Source: DATBLE01 sp963734065
Lineage (GTDB): Bacteria > Actinomycetota > Thermoleophilia > Gaiellales > Gaiellaceae
Direction: 5' to 3'
Length of the DNA: 64,000 nucleotides
Assembly: GCA_963734065.1 (NCBI GenBank)
Contig: CAVTFN010000005.1
Location: 806,001 to 870,000, forward strand
A program made the translations under genes and the position numbers. The notes under the pieces are model-generated. The model ran no database searches. It was not told where the DNA came from and was given only the letters and a program-made list of their open reading frames with translations. Positions 41,707 to 49,625 of the stretch are shown piece by piece. How positions within the stretch are numbered: the stretch's first letter is position 1; each line of letters begins with the position of its first letter.

Positions 41707-42891
41707 CTACGAGATCACCTCGTTCCAGGACTTCACCCACGCGGAGTAGTCCATGCAGTCCTTCTTGCCGTTGCCGCAGTCGGCCAGTGGCGTCTTCCAG
41801 AACTTGATCGATGCGTAGTACGACTCAGGCTCGTTGGCGTGGTACGCGGCGCACGCGCCCTTCGTCAGCTTGTTCATGTAGGGGCAGGCGAGCTTGTTCA
41901 CAGGGTTCTCACCCCACGTCACTGCCTGGAGGGCCTGCACCTTCGGGCTGGAGATGTACGCGTACCAGGCGTACGCGCAGTTCGGATGCTTCGCCTTCGC
42001 GGAGAGCATCCAGGTGTCCAGCCAGCCGGTCATGCCCTCCTTGGGGATGACCTCCTCGACCGGCACCTTCGCCCCCTGCAGCTGCCCAGTCGTGTACGAC
42101 CACGAGGCGCCGATCGTCGCGTCGCCGTTCTTGAACAGGCCGATCTCGTCGGAGGCGCGGTCCCAGTACTTCTTGACGAGCGGCCGCTGCTTCTTCAGCA
42201 GCGCGATCGTCGCCGCGAACTGGGTCTTGTTCAGCTCGTAGGGATCCTTGATCCCGAGCGCGGGCATTGTCTTCGACAGGTAGAGCGCCGCGTCGGCGAT
42301 CTGGATCGGATTGTTGGGGACGGTGATCTTGCCCTTGAACTTCGGGCTGTACAGCGCCGACCAGCTCGTCGGCGCGGGCTTCACCTTGGTCGTGTTGTAC
42401 ATCAGCGTGTTCAGACCCCACTGCAGCGAGATCCCGTAGTGCTTGCCCTTGACCGTGTTGTTGGGCGGGCTCTGGAAGCCTTCGAAGAACTGCTTCCAGT
42501 CGGGTACGCGGTCGACGTCGACCGCGGCGACGTCGCCGCCGTAGATCAGCCGGAGGCTCGCGTCGCCGGAGGCCGAGACCATGTCGTACTGGCCGCCGCC
42601 GCCGGACCGCATCAGCGTGACCATCTCGTCCGAGGAGCCGACGTACTTCGCCTGCACCTTGCAGCCGGACTGCTGCTCGAAGGGCTTCACCCACTTCGCG
42701 TCGAGGTAGCCCTCCCACGCGATCATCGTCAGTTTCCCTTCGTTCGCTCTGGTCTTCGTGGTTCCGGCCGCGGGCGCCGCGAGCGCGACCGCGACGAGCG
42801 CGAGCACGACATAGCGGAGCTTGACGGCCTCGGAAGAAGGCGCGACCGTGGGAGGAGCGGGCGCCGCCTTTGTCTGCCTCTGCAACGACAT
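41707..42891 (-). CDS. Putrescine/spermidine-type ABC substrate-binding protein (PotD/PotF-like)
   Basis: 394 residues; a signal segment at about 29-45 (YVVLALVAVALAAPAAG) follows a short cytosolic N-terminus, with the start at ATG 42891. The mature domain begins KLTMIAWEGYLDAKWVKPFE, as in PotD/F, with SGDASLRLIYGGDVAAVD and WNEVIS at the end. Several C-terminal Cys (CPYM, CAAY, DCGN, DCMD) may form disulfides. No PotABC partner genes are nearby; it is paired with a paralogue just upstream. Confidence 0.85.
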   Translation of the reverse strand: MSLQRQTKAAPAPPTVAPSSEAVKLRYVVLALVAVALAAPAAGTTKTRANEGKLTMIAWEGYLDAKWVKPFEQQSGCKVQAKYVGSSDEMVTLMRSGGGGQYDMVSASGDASLRLIYGGDVAAVDVDRVPDWKQFFEGFQSPPNNTVKGKHYGISLQWGLNTLMYNTTKVKPAPTSWSALYSPKFKGKITVPNNPIQIADAALYLSKTMPALGIKDPYELNKTQFAATIALLKKQRPLVKKYWDRASDEIGLFKNGDATIGASWSYTTGQLQGAKVPVEEVIPKEGMTGWLDTWMLSAKAKHPNCAYAWYAYISSPKVQALQAVTWGENPVNKLACPYMNKLTKGACAAYHANEPESYYASIKFWKTPLADCGNGKKDCMDYSAWVKSWNEVIS

Positions 42892-42982
42892 GAGGCGACC
42901 GATTATCGTCCTCTCCGGTACGGAAGCCGCGCTGGGACTTCCCGCAGTCGAGGACAGGCCACAGTGACCCACGCCTCGTCCC

Positions 42983-44089
42983 TCACCCGGCCCTGATCAG
43001 TGCCCACGCGTCCGACCAGCCGAACCAGTCGACGCACGTCTCTCCGCGCGCGTCGTGGCAGTTCTGCTGCGGCGTGCGGACGAACGAGAGCCGCGACCAC
43101 CACCGCTCGTCCCCGGCGTGGACGGACTTGCAATTCATGTACGCGCACGCCTCCGGCGTCGCCGGCGCCTCGCCCAGATAGCTCGCCGACTTCGCGTTCG
43201 GCTTCCCGGTGAGGATGTAGTCGAGCCACCGGTACATGCAGCCGAGGTGCCTCGCGTGCGAGAGGATCATCCACGAGGCCGAATGGGCGGTCCCGCCCGG
43301 AGGAACGGTGGTTGCGACCGGTACCTGATCCGCCCGCAGCAGCGTCGCCAGCCGCGCGCTGACCGCGCCGACGATCGCGTTCCCGCCGGTGAAGTCGGCG
43401 AGCGCGGCCACCAGGTCCTGCCAGTACGCACCGACGCTCGCGCTCTGCTCGGCCGCTGCGCGAACGACCTTGCGGAACTGGCCCTTGCTCAGCTCGTACG
43501 GGTTCCGGTAGCCGAGGTGGAGAGCCGTCTGCGCCAGGGTGATCGGCTCGTCACGAAGGCCGACCCTGCCGGCATAGCGCGGGTCGTAGAGGACGTCCCA
43601 GCTCGTCGGCGCCGGGCGAACGAGATCCGTCCGCCAGAGCAGCAGGTCGGCGCCGCGTCCGTGGGGGATGCCGACGATGCGGCCGTGCTCGAGGTTCTGG
43701 GGCAGCGTCTTCAGCGGCGCGTAGACGTGCGCGTAGCTCGGGATCAGGTCGGTGTCGATCGGCTGCACCTCCTTGCCGCCGGTCAACACCTGGGTCACGT
43801 CACCGTAGGCGGCGACGCCGTCGAAGCCGCCGCCGTCCACCACCTCGAGTAACTCGGTCGAGCTGCGCACGGTGCGCACGTGCACCTTGCAGCCGGTCTT
43901 CTGCACGAACGGCTGCACCCAGTTGGCGCGCGGATCGTCGCCGCCCGCCTCCGCGTAGCCGGGGAAGGCGACGAGGTCGAGACGGTTCTCGGCCGGGGGC
44001 AATCCGGCGGCCGCCGACCTGGTCGAGGCGGTCGCCGCCGAAGCGGCGACAGCGACACCCACGACAGCGAGGAGAAGGCGCCGGAGCAC
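42983..44089 (-). CDS. Second putrescine-type ABC substrate-binding protein
   Basis: A 368-residue paralogue of the neighbour at 41707. Signal peptide VLRRLLLAVVGVAVAASAA; mature part LDLVAFPGYAEAGGDDPRAN; the same order of motifs (VGIPHG, PTSWDVLYDPRYAGRVGL) and the same C-terminal Cys pattern (CAYMN ... TPQQNC ... ETCVDW ... W). The GTG start at 44089 lies 19 bases from a divergent P-loop gene. It is more divergent than its partner in the ligand region (the first Trp of IAWEGY is Phe), so the ligand may differ. Confidence 0.8.
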   Translation of the reverse strand: MLRRLLLAVVGVAVAASAATASTRSAAAGLPPAENRLDLVAFPGYAEAGGDDPRANWVQPFVQKTGCKVHVRTVRSSTELLEVVDGGGFDGVAAYGDVTQVLTGGKEVQPIDTDLIPSYAHVYAPLKTLPQNLEHGRIVGIPHGRGADLLLWRTDLVRPAPTSWDVLYDPRYAGRVGLRDEPITLAQTALHLGYRNPYELSKGQFRKVVRAAAEQSASVGAYWQDLVAALADFTGGNAIVGAVSARLATLLRADQVPVATTVPPGGTAHSASWMILSHARHLGCMYRWLDYILTGKPNAKSASYLGEAPATPEACAYMNCKSVHAGDERWWSRLSFVRTPQQNCHDARGETCVDWFGWSDAWALIRAG

Positions 44090-44108
44090 GCCGGTACGGT
44101 AGTCGCCC

Positions 44109-44624
44109 GTGAGACCGCGGATCGCCGTGATCGGCTCCTCCTGCTCGGGGAAGACGACCCTGGCCGCCCGCCTGGCGGACGCGCTCGGCGTTCCGCACAT
44201 CGAGCTCGACGCGCTGCATCATGGCCCGAACTGGCAGGAGGCGACCGCCGAGGAGCTTCATGCGCGCGTCGAAGAAGCCCTGGCGGGCCTCGACGGGTGG
44301 GTCACCGACGGCAACTACATGGGCAAGCTGGGCACGTGGCTGATCGACCAGGCCGACACGATCGTCTGGCTCGACCTTCCGCTGCGGACGCTGCTCGTGC
44401 GGATCTATCGTCGGTCGCGGCGGCGCATGCGCGAGCGGGTCGAGCTCTGGCATCCGGGCAACGTCGAGACGTGGCGCGGGATCTGGGTGCTGTCGTCGTA
44501 CAACGTCCGCCTGCATCACCGTCGGCGCCGGTACTGGCCGCCGCGTTTCGCGGGCAAGAACGTCGTGCGCCTCCGGTCGTCCGCCGAGGCCGACGCCTGG
44601 CTCGCCGAGCAGGTCGTCAGCTGA
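44109..44624 (+). CDS. P-loop nucleoside kinase-like protein (FlaR/AdK type)
   Basis: 171 residues with Walker A GSSCSGKTTLA at about 9, then IELDALHHGPNWQ and VTDGNYMGKL, the pattern of the DNA-topology-modulation/FlaR group of small adenylate-kinase-like proteins. A basic helical segment (YRRSRRRMRERVELW) follows. The function is unknown in most bacteria. GTG start; its stop and that of the convergent PIN gene share the palindrome GTCAGCTGAC. Confidence 0.8.
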   Translation: MRPRIAVIGSSCSGKTTLAARLADALGVPHIELDALHHGPNWQEATAEELHARVEEALAGLDGWVTDGNYMGKLGTWLIDQADTIVWLDLPLRTLLVRIYRRSRRRMRERVELWHPGNVETWRGIWVLSSYNVRLHHRRRRYWPPRFAGKNVVRLRSSAEADAWLAEQVVS

Positions 44625-45030
44625 CGATCTCGAACGCGCGATCGCGGTTTCGCCCGAACCGGAAGACGGCGAAGTGCCCGTCGTAGGTGGCAACCCGGTG
44701 CACGCCGAGACGCTGCATGACCGCGAAGCTCGTACGGTCGACGATCGAGAAGTCCTGATCGAGGAAGGCTTCCCCGATCGAGAAGGCAACCTCGAGATCT
44801 GCCGCCGTCACACCCTCGACGGCGGCGGAGCCTCCCCTGATCGCTTCCCAGAACCGCTCGGCAGCAGAGCGCCCGAGCCGATGCGCAATGAGCAGCCAGC
44901 TCTCGACCAGCACGTGGTCGCTGGTGACCAACCGCTCGCCGGCACCGAGCACCAGCCGCGCACGAGGGTTACTCCGGTCGCCGCTGTCCGCGGCGGCATA
45001 GAAGGCCGACGTGTCGACGAACAGGCTCAG
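44617..45030 (-). CDS. PIN-domain toxin (VapC-like)
   Basis: A 137-residue PIN-domain ribonuclease-type toxin. Acidic residues: the Asp in LFVDTSAFYAA, the Glu in LVESWLL, and the Asp pairs DQDFSIVDRTS and TYDGHF. No ATG/GTG/TTG precedes the first catalytic Asp; the only start that keeps it and overlaps the antitoxin stop is CTG at 45030 (CTGA). Starting at the GTG 44952 would delete the active-site Asp. It pairs with the RHH-like antitoxin upstream. Confidence 0.78.
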   Translation of the reverse strand: MSLFVDTSAFYAAADSGDRSNPRARLVLGAGERLVTSDHVLVESWLLIAHRLGRSAAERFWEAIRGGSAAVEGVTAADLEVAFSIGEAFLDQDFSIVDRTSFAVMQRLGVHRVATYDGHFAVFRFGRNRDRAFEIVS

Positions 45031-45266
45031 CGCCCGGCCTCGACCGCCTCGCCGATGTAAGTGTCCTTGCCACGGGCGACATCCGAGCCGCCCGAATCGC
45101 CGAGGTCGAACAGCGCTGCGGAATCGGTGGAGGCCGAGGGACCGCCCAGGTCCCTCGCGACCAGTCGGCGGACGTACTCCGCCAGTGAGATTCCCAGCTC
45201 GGCCGCACGTGCACGGGCACGGCGCTGGTCCTCAGGCGGGAGTGCGATCTGAATCCTAGCCATCAT
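45027..45266 (-). CDS. Ribbon-helix-helix antitoxin (VapB-like)
   Basis: 79 residues: MMARIQIALPPEDQRRARAR, then AAELGISLAEYVRRLVARDL is a ribbon-helix-helix DNA-binding domain, followed by an acidic/flexible tail that would wrap the PIN toxin. The ATG at 45266 or 45263 is preceded by a CATGATG-rich AT patch that may be the operator. It precedes and overlaps the toxin gene. Confidence 0.83.
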   Translation of the reverse strand: MMARIQIALPPEDQRRARARAAELGISLAEYVRRLVARDLGGPSASTDSAALFDLGDSGGSDVARGKDTYIGEAVEAGR

Positions 45267-45316
45267 GATGTCGCCATCATAGCGGCCCCGAGCGGTCGTC
45301 TCGAAGCCGCAACAAG

Positions 45317-45350
45317 GCGGAGGGACCGCCGCAGCCGGCGGCCCCTCCGC
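45317..45350 (-). terminator. Stem-loop terminator after the Calx-beta gene
   Basis: Arms GCGGAGGG-CCGCC (45317-45330) and GGCGG-CCCTCCGC (45337-45350), each with one mismatched internal base and a 6-base loop, just below the stop at 45360. The following minus-strand CTTGTTG is only weakly T-rich. Confidence 0.7.
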
Positions 45351-45359
45351 ATTACGTGG

Positions 45360-46049
45360 TCAGCCGACCTTGGTCGCCGTCCAGGAGACGGCCCCGGTGT
45401 CGCAGCTGAAGTGGCTGCCGCCGAGGTCGAACTCGTCCTTGAGCTGGATCGTCCCGGTCACGGTCGTGCTGCCGTCGAACTTGACGGTCGTCCGGTAGTC
45501 GTAGTGCGTGTAGACGAAGCCGCCGCCGAGATCCTGGTTGATCGTGCCGGTGGCCGAGCTGCGGGCGATCGTCGCGTTGACCGGCGAGGCCAGCGTCACG
45601 GACAGTGTCTCGTCGGGCTCGATCGCGAGGTCGGCGACGACCGAGACCGCAACCGCCTTGCTCGTCTCACCGGGCGCGAACATGAGCGTTCCGGTGGCCG
45701 AGGCGTAGTCGGCAGGAGCCGTTGCAGAGCCGTTCGCGGTCGCGTACGAGACCGTGACCGCCTGCCGGCTCGCCTTCGAGAGCGTCACCGGGAAGGACAT
45801 CGTCGTCGTGCCCGCCGTCGGCCTGCAGACGAGCAGCCCCTGCGCGAGCGCGCGGCCGTTGTCGCTGCGGGTGACCTTCGCGGAGACGCCGAGCTTCGCT
45901 CCCTGGATCGCCTGGGCGGGTGTCGCCGTCGCCTTCCCGATCACGGGCTTGACGTCGGCGGCGTGCGCGCTGCTCGCGATCGGCACGAACACGGCAACGA
46001 CCGCCACGATGACGGCCACGACCATGCTCGTACGAGCGGTGGTGTGCAT
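45360..46049 (-). CDS. Secreted Calx-beta domain protein
   Basis: 229 residues. Sec signal peptide (MVVAVIVAVVAVFVPIASSA, cleavage after AHA), a short Ig-like part, then a Calx-beta domain (VSYATANGSATAPADYASATG, then LMFAPGETSKAVAVSVVAD and EPDETLSVTL), then a beta tail with one Cys. Calx-beta repeats bind calcium in surface adhesins. ATG 46049 follows AAGGGAG. Monocistronic. Confidence 0.8.
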   Translation of the reverse strand: MHTTARTSMVVAVIVAVVAVFVPIASSAHAADVKPVIGKATATPAQAIQGAKLGVSAKVTRSDNGRALAQGLLVCRPTAGTTTMSFPVTLSKASRQAVTVSYATANGSATAPADYASATGTLMFAPGETSKAVAVSVVADLAIEPDETLSVTLASPVNATIARSSATGTINQDLGGGFVYTHYDYRTTVKFDGSTTVTGTIQLKDEFDLGGSHFSCDTGAVSWTATKVG

Positions 46050-46152
46050 CCGACTCCCTTGTCGCCTGCCTGCCTGCGTGACCGGCTGATCTTCATCCGG
46101 CCGTCCCGGCCTGTCCATGGGCCGTCCGGCCCAACGAATCGGCTCGGCGAGC

Positions 46153-48156
46153 CTAGGCTGCGCCGCGGCGCTGTGTCTTCTCGGCCCGCTCGACGATCAC
46201 GGCGAAGGCGGCGACGACGTCCGGGTCGAACTGGGTGCCGGCGTGGGCGTGGAGCTCCTCGAGCGCCTGCTCGCGTGCGATCGGCAGACGGTACGGCCGG
46301 GGCGAGGTCATGGCCGAGAAGGCGTCGCAGACGGCGATGATGCGGGCTGCGAGCGGGATCGCGTCGCCGGCGAGCCCGTCCGGGTAACCCATTCCGTCCC
46401 AGCGCTCGTGCGTCGCCCGGACGATCGCGGCAACTCCGAGCCAGCCGGGAGAGGCGGCGAGGATGCGCTGGCCGATCACCGTGTGCTCCCTGATGAAGGC
46501 CCACTCCTCGGGGTGGAGCGGGCCGGGCTTCTGGAGGACGTCGTCCGGGACGGCCAGCTTGCCCACGTCGTGCAGCCTGGCCGCGAGCCGCAGCTCCTCG
46601 AGCTCGTCCGGGGGAAGCCCGAAGGTCTCGCCGATCGAGACGGCCCTATTGACGACCTCGCCGACGTGGTCGCGAAGCCCTGGAGAGCGCTCGAAGAGGG
46701 CCTGGAGCAGCATCTCGTGGGGGTCCCGCCGGCCCGAGCGCTCGCGCTTCTGCGCGTAGAGGCGCTGGTCCGCGACGCGCAGCGCCTCGGTCGAGCTCGA
46801 CGCCTCCTGCGGGAGGTGGACGGCGCCGAAGGAGCTCGTCACCCCGAACCCGACGCCCGACTCGGACAGGGCGATGACCGTCTTCTCGAGAAAGGCTTCC
46901 TCCTCCTCGGGGGCGACGTCGGCGAGGACGCAGAACTCGTCGCCGCCGAGCCGGTAGCAGCCCCCGTACGGCGCGACCACCCTGGCGAGTGCCCCGGCGA
47001 GCCTGGTCAGCAATGCGTCGCCGGCGGGATGGCCGAAGCTGTCGTTGTAAAGCTTGAACCCGTCGAGGTCGTAGATCACGAGCAGTCTCGGCTCGGCCCG
47101 TTCGCCGGCGGCGAGCACCCGGGCCAGGTCGTCGACGAGCTGGCGCCGGTTGCCCAGGCCGGTGAGAGCGTCGGTGACGGTACGTGTGCGAAGCAGTGCG
47201 AGGACCCGCCTGTTCTCGCGGAAGGTGAGCACCAGCCGGACGGCGACCGCCACCAGCGTCGCGGCGGCCAGGCTGACCGCGAGCAGGTTCAGCTGCTGGA
47301 AGTGGTCGAAGATGAGGATCCCGAGGCCGATCGCCGCGCAGATCAGCGACGTGGCCAGCAGCGGCCGGCCGGCGAGCGCGACGTCCACGTGACGCGGCGG
47401 CTGCCAGATCGCGGCGGCCAGCAACAGCATCGAGGCCGGCCAGAGCGCGTCGAGGATGGAGCCCTCCGTGTAGGTGCCCAGGGCGGTCTGGCAGAGGAAG
47501 ATCCCGTCGGCGATCGTGGCCGTCAGCAGGGAGGCGCCGATCAGCGCCCAGGTGCGATCGGGCCTCCAGCCGCTCAGCGCGAAGACGCCGGCGACGCCGG
47601 AGAGCAGCAGGACGTCGCCGAGCGGGTAGGCCAGGTTGGTGACGATCACCGAGGTGCTGCCGTCGGTGTGCGTGAGCACGACCTCGAACAGCACGGCCGA
47701 CCCCACCGCCGCCGCCGCGATCGCCGCCATCGCGCCGTCGAACCAGACCATCGGCGTGAACTCGGACAACCTGTGCCGCACCAGGATCGCCATCCCGACG
47801 TAACAGGCGGGATAGAAGAGGAGGTAGAAGGCGTCGGCGGCCGACGGGTAGGGCGGATTGCCCGCGTAGGGGAAGTCGAAGAGGATCTCCCCCACCGCCC
47901 AGGAGGAGATGCCGACGGCGAAGGCGATCGCGGCGGTTCGCTCGACCCGCGTGGTGACGGCGCGGACGACTGCGGCGCCGGCGGCCAGCAGGATCAGCGC
48001 GTTGTACCAGTACCGGTTGAAGAACTGGTCGAAGCCGGCGCCGAACAGCGTGTAGGCCGCGAAAGTGACGAGGCCGCCGACCGCGGCGACCTTCCAGGCG
48101 ACGACCACGGTCCGCAGACGGGCACCGGCGAGCGACGAGGCAGAAGCCGCGGCCAC
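46153..48156 (-). CDS. Membrane GGDEF plus HD-GYP cyclic-di-GMP protein
   Basis: 667 residues: about nine N-terminal TM helices (20-310), a GGDEF domain with intact GGDEF (about 399-403) and a possible I-site absent, then an HD-GYP domain with HDVGKLAVPD (about 527) and HERWDGMGYPDGL. Both motifs look functional, so it may both make and degrade cyclic-di-GMP, with the balance set by the membrane sensor. The stop is at 46153; the next gene downstream (Calx-beta) is about 100 bases away. Confidence 0.9.
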   Translation of the reverse strand: MAAASASSLAGARLRTVVVAWKVAAVGGLVTFAAYTLFGAGFDQFFNRYWYNALILLAAGAAVVRAVTTRVERTAAIAFAVGISSWAVGEILFDFPYAGNPPYPSAADAFYLLFYPACYVGMAILVRHRLSEFTPMVWFDGAMAAIAAAAVGSAVLFEVVLTHTDGSTSVIVTNLAYPLGDVLLLSGVAGVFALSGWRPDRTWALIGASLLTATIADGIFLCQTALGTYTEGSILDALWPASMLLLAAAIWQPPRHVDVALAGRPLLATSLICAAIGLGILIFDHFQQLNLLAVSLAAATLVAVAVRLVLTFRENRRVLALLRTRTVTDALTGLGNRRQLVDDLARVLAAGERAEPRLLVIYDLDGFKLYNDSFGHPAGDALLTRLAGALARVVAPYGGCYRLGGDEFCVLADVAPEEEEAFLEKTVIALSESGVGFGVTSSFGAVHLPQEASSSTEALRVADQRLYAQKRERSGRRDPHEMLLQALFERSPGLRDHVGEVVNRAVSIGETFGLPPDELEELRLAARLHDVGKLAVPDDVLQKPGPLHPEEWAFIREHTVIGQRILAASPGWLGVAAIVRATHERWDGMGYPDGLAGDAIPLAARIIAVCDAFSAMTSPRPYRLPIAREQALEELHAHAGTQFDPDVVAAFAVIVERAEKTQRRGAA

Positions 48157-48172
48157 AGAACCTGTATCGGCG

Positions 48173-49192
48173 CTAATCGCCTCCGGCTTGACCGCGGAGA
48201 GCCGGGACGATGTCGCGGCCGTAGGCCTCGAGCGTCTCCTCCTGGCCCTGGGTCATCAGGTAGATGTTCCACTGGTCGACGCCGGCCGCCTCGAGGCGCC
48301 GCAGCTTCTCGACATGGGCATCGGGCGGGCCGAGGATGCAGAAGCGCTCGCAGGTCTCGTCGCTGATCTGCTCGCCGTGCTTCGCGCCGACGCGGCTGTG
48401 CTCGGCGTAGTCGTACGAGCCCCGCTTCATCCGCGAGACGTACTCGGTGAGTGCGGGCGGGAGGTCCGCCGGGTCGTGCCGGGAGATGACGTCGAAGACG
48501 TGGTTCGACACCATCGCCGGGAACCAGCGCACCTGCTCACAGCTGTCGGCGAGGTCGTCGCTGACGTGCGCCGGGGCGCAGGCCATCACCTCGAGCTCGT
48601 CCGGGTTGCGGCCGGCGTCCGAGGCGGCGCGGCGGACCTGGCCGACGATCCACTCGACGATCTCGGGGTCGGCGAGCTGGATGATCACGCCGTCGGCGAC
48701 CCGGCCTGCGACCTCGAGCACGCGCGGGCCGTAGCCGGCCACGTAGAGCGGGATCTCGGCGCCGCTCTGCGCCCACTCGAGCCGGATCTCGGTGCCGTTC
48801 CACTCCACCGGCCGCCCGTTCATCAGGTCGCGCATCATCCGGCAGGCAGCCTCGAACTCTGCGACCTTGACGGGCTGCTGGCCGATCACGCGCCGCGCCG
48901 AGTCGCCGCGCCCGATCCCCATGATCATGCGGCCGTTGGAGACGTCCTGGAGCGTCGCGAACGCGCTCGCGGTGACGGTCGGCTCACGCGTGCCGGGGTT
49001 GGTGACGTTCAGCCCGAGGTGGAGCCGCTCGGTGTTCATCGCCGCGAGCGTCAGCAGCGGGTAGGGCTCCTGCCAGAGAACGTGCGAGTCGTACGTCCAC
49101 CCGTAGTCGAAGCCGTTCTGCTCCGCGAGCTGCATCAGCTCGACGAGCCGCTGCCACGGCGGGTCGGGAAGAACCGTTACTCCGAACTTCAT
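48173..49192 (-). CDS. LLM-class F420-dependent oxidoreductase
   Basis: A TIM-barrel luciferase-like enzyme of 339 residues, starting MKFGVTVLPDPPWQRLVELM. LGLNVTNPGTREPTVTASAFATL is the family core and GRMIMGIGRGDSA the F420-type phosphate loop. It resembles the TIGR03842 subgroup. It probably oxidises or reduces a small metabolite with coenzyme F420; the substrate is unknown. Upstream (49193-49625) is the hairpin-rich gene-free stretch; downstream the GGDEF gene follows after 16 bases. Confidence 0.87.
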   Translation of the reverse strand: MKFGVTVLPDPPWQRLVELMQLAEQNGFDYGWTYDSHVLWQEPYPLLTLAAMNTERLHLGLNVTNPGTREPTVTASAFATLQDVSNGRMIMGIGRGDSARRVIGQQPVKVAEFEAACRMMRDLMNGRPVEWNGTEIRLEWAQSGAEIPLYVAGYGPRVLEVAGRVADGVIIQLADPEIVEWIVGQVRRAASDAGRNPDELEVMACAPAHVSDDLADSCEQVRWFPAMVSNHVFDVISRHDPADLPPALTEYVSRMKRGSYDYAEHSRVGAKHGEQISDETCERFCILGPPDAHVEKLRRLEAAGVDQWNIYLMTQGQEETLEAYGRDIVPALRGQAGGD

Positions 49193-49298
49193 TGCCGTTG
49201 AGAATAAACGGCGGGTCGCAGCTCAGTAACGGAGTGGGCGCGCGGGCGACCGAGCCCGGGCGCACAAGAAAGGCAGCGGCAAGGGTGCGAACCCGTTC

Positions 49299-49341
49299 CC
49301 GCTCGAAGTCGTCGGCCGCGAAGCGGCCGGACTTCGAGCGG
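49299..49341. repeat. Two-tier hairpin
   Basis: Outer arms CCGCTCGAAGTC (49299-49310) and GACTTCGAGCGG (49330-49341), 12 bp perfect. Inner arms GGCCGC (49314-49319) and GCGGCC (49323-49328) around a GAA loop. Confidence 0.7.
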
Positions 49342-49346
49342 TGAAC

Positions 49347-49396
49347 CCGGCCGCCGCGGTTGACGCTCGTTCGACGGGAGGTGCCGCGGCGGCCGG
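49347..49396. repeat. 13-bp inverted repeat
   Basis: CCGGCCGCCGCGG (49347-49359) and CCGCGGCGGCCGG (49384-49396), perfect, with a 24-base loop. It directly follows the two-tier hairpin. Confidence 0.65.
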
Positions 49397-49532
49397 TTGC
49401 TGTCGGACGCCGGGGTGTCGTGGAGGGGTGGAGGAAGCGTCTCCGGCGTCTGTGTTCGAGACAGAGCTTGCTCCCCGAACCTGAGAGGAGCCTGAGAGCT
49501 CTGTAGGAGTTCCGTTAACGCCCCGGTTTCTT

Positions 49533-49561
49533 AGGGTCTGACCCCGAAGGGGTCTGACCCT
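49533..49561. repeat. Dispersed palindromic repeat, copy 3
   Basis: AGGGTCTGACCCC (49533-49545), loop GAA, GGGGTCTGACCCT (49549-49561); 12 of 13 positions pair. Each arm is itself a near-palindrome. Confidence 0.65.
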
Positions 49562-49588
49562 GCAGGCTGAGCTCGCTGCGGTTTCTGC

Positions 49589-49617
49589 GGGGACAGTCCC
49601 CTCCGGGGACAGTCCCT
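49589..49617. repeat. Dispersed palindromic repeat, copy 4
   Basis: GGGGACAGTCCCC (49589-49601), loop TCC, GGGGACAGTCCCT (49605-49617); same 13-base arm and 3-base loop design as copies 2 and 3. It ends nine bases before the M20 hydrolase stop codon. Confidence 0.65.
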
Positions 49618-49625
49618 ACGAGAAG

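Larger units (their letters stand above)
49193..49625. other. 433-bp gene-free, hairpin-rich stretch
   Basis: No convincing ORF on either strand. It holds at least four strong inverted repeats in series (49299-49341, 49347-49396, 49406-49450, 49461-49504) and two copies of a dispersed palindromic repeat (49533-49561 and 49589-49617). It lies between the M20 hydrolase 3' end and the LLM gene, both minus strand. It could be a structured untranslated region or small RNA, or a nest of repeat elements. Confidence 0.6.

Noticed and set aside
18870..49280. Shared 14-mer AGAAAGGCAGCGGC at 18870 and 49267
   Set aside because: A 14-base match between two places in 64 kb is expected by chance at this base composition, although both lie near palindromic repeats.
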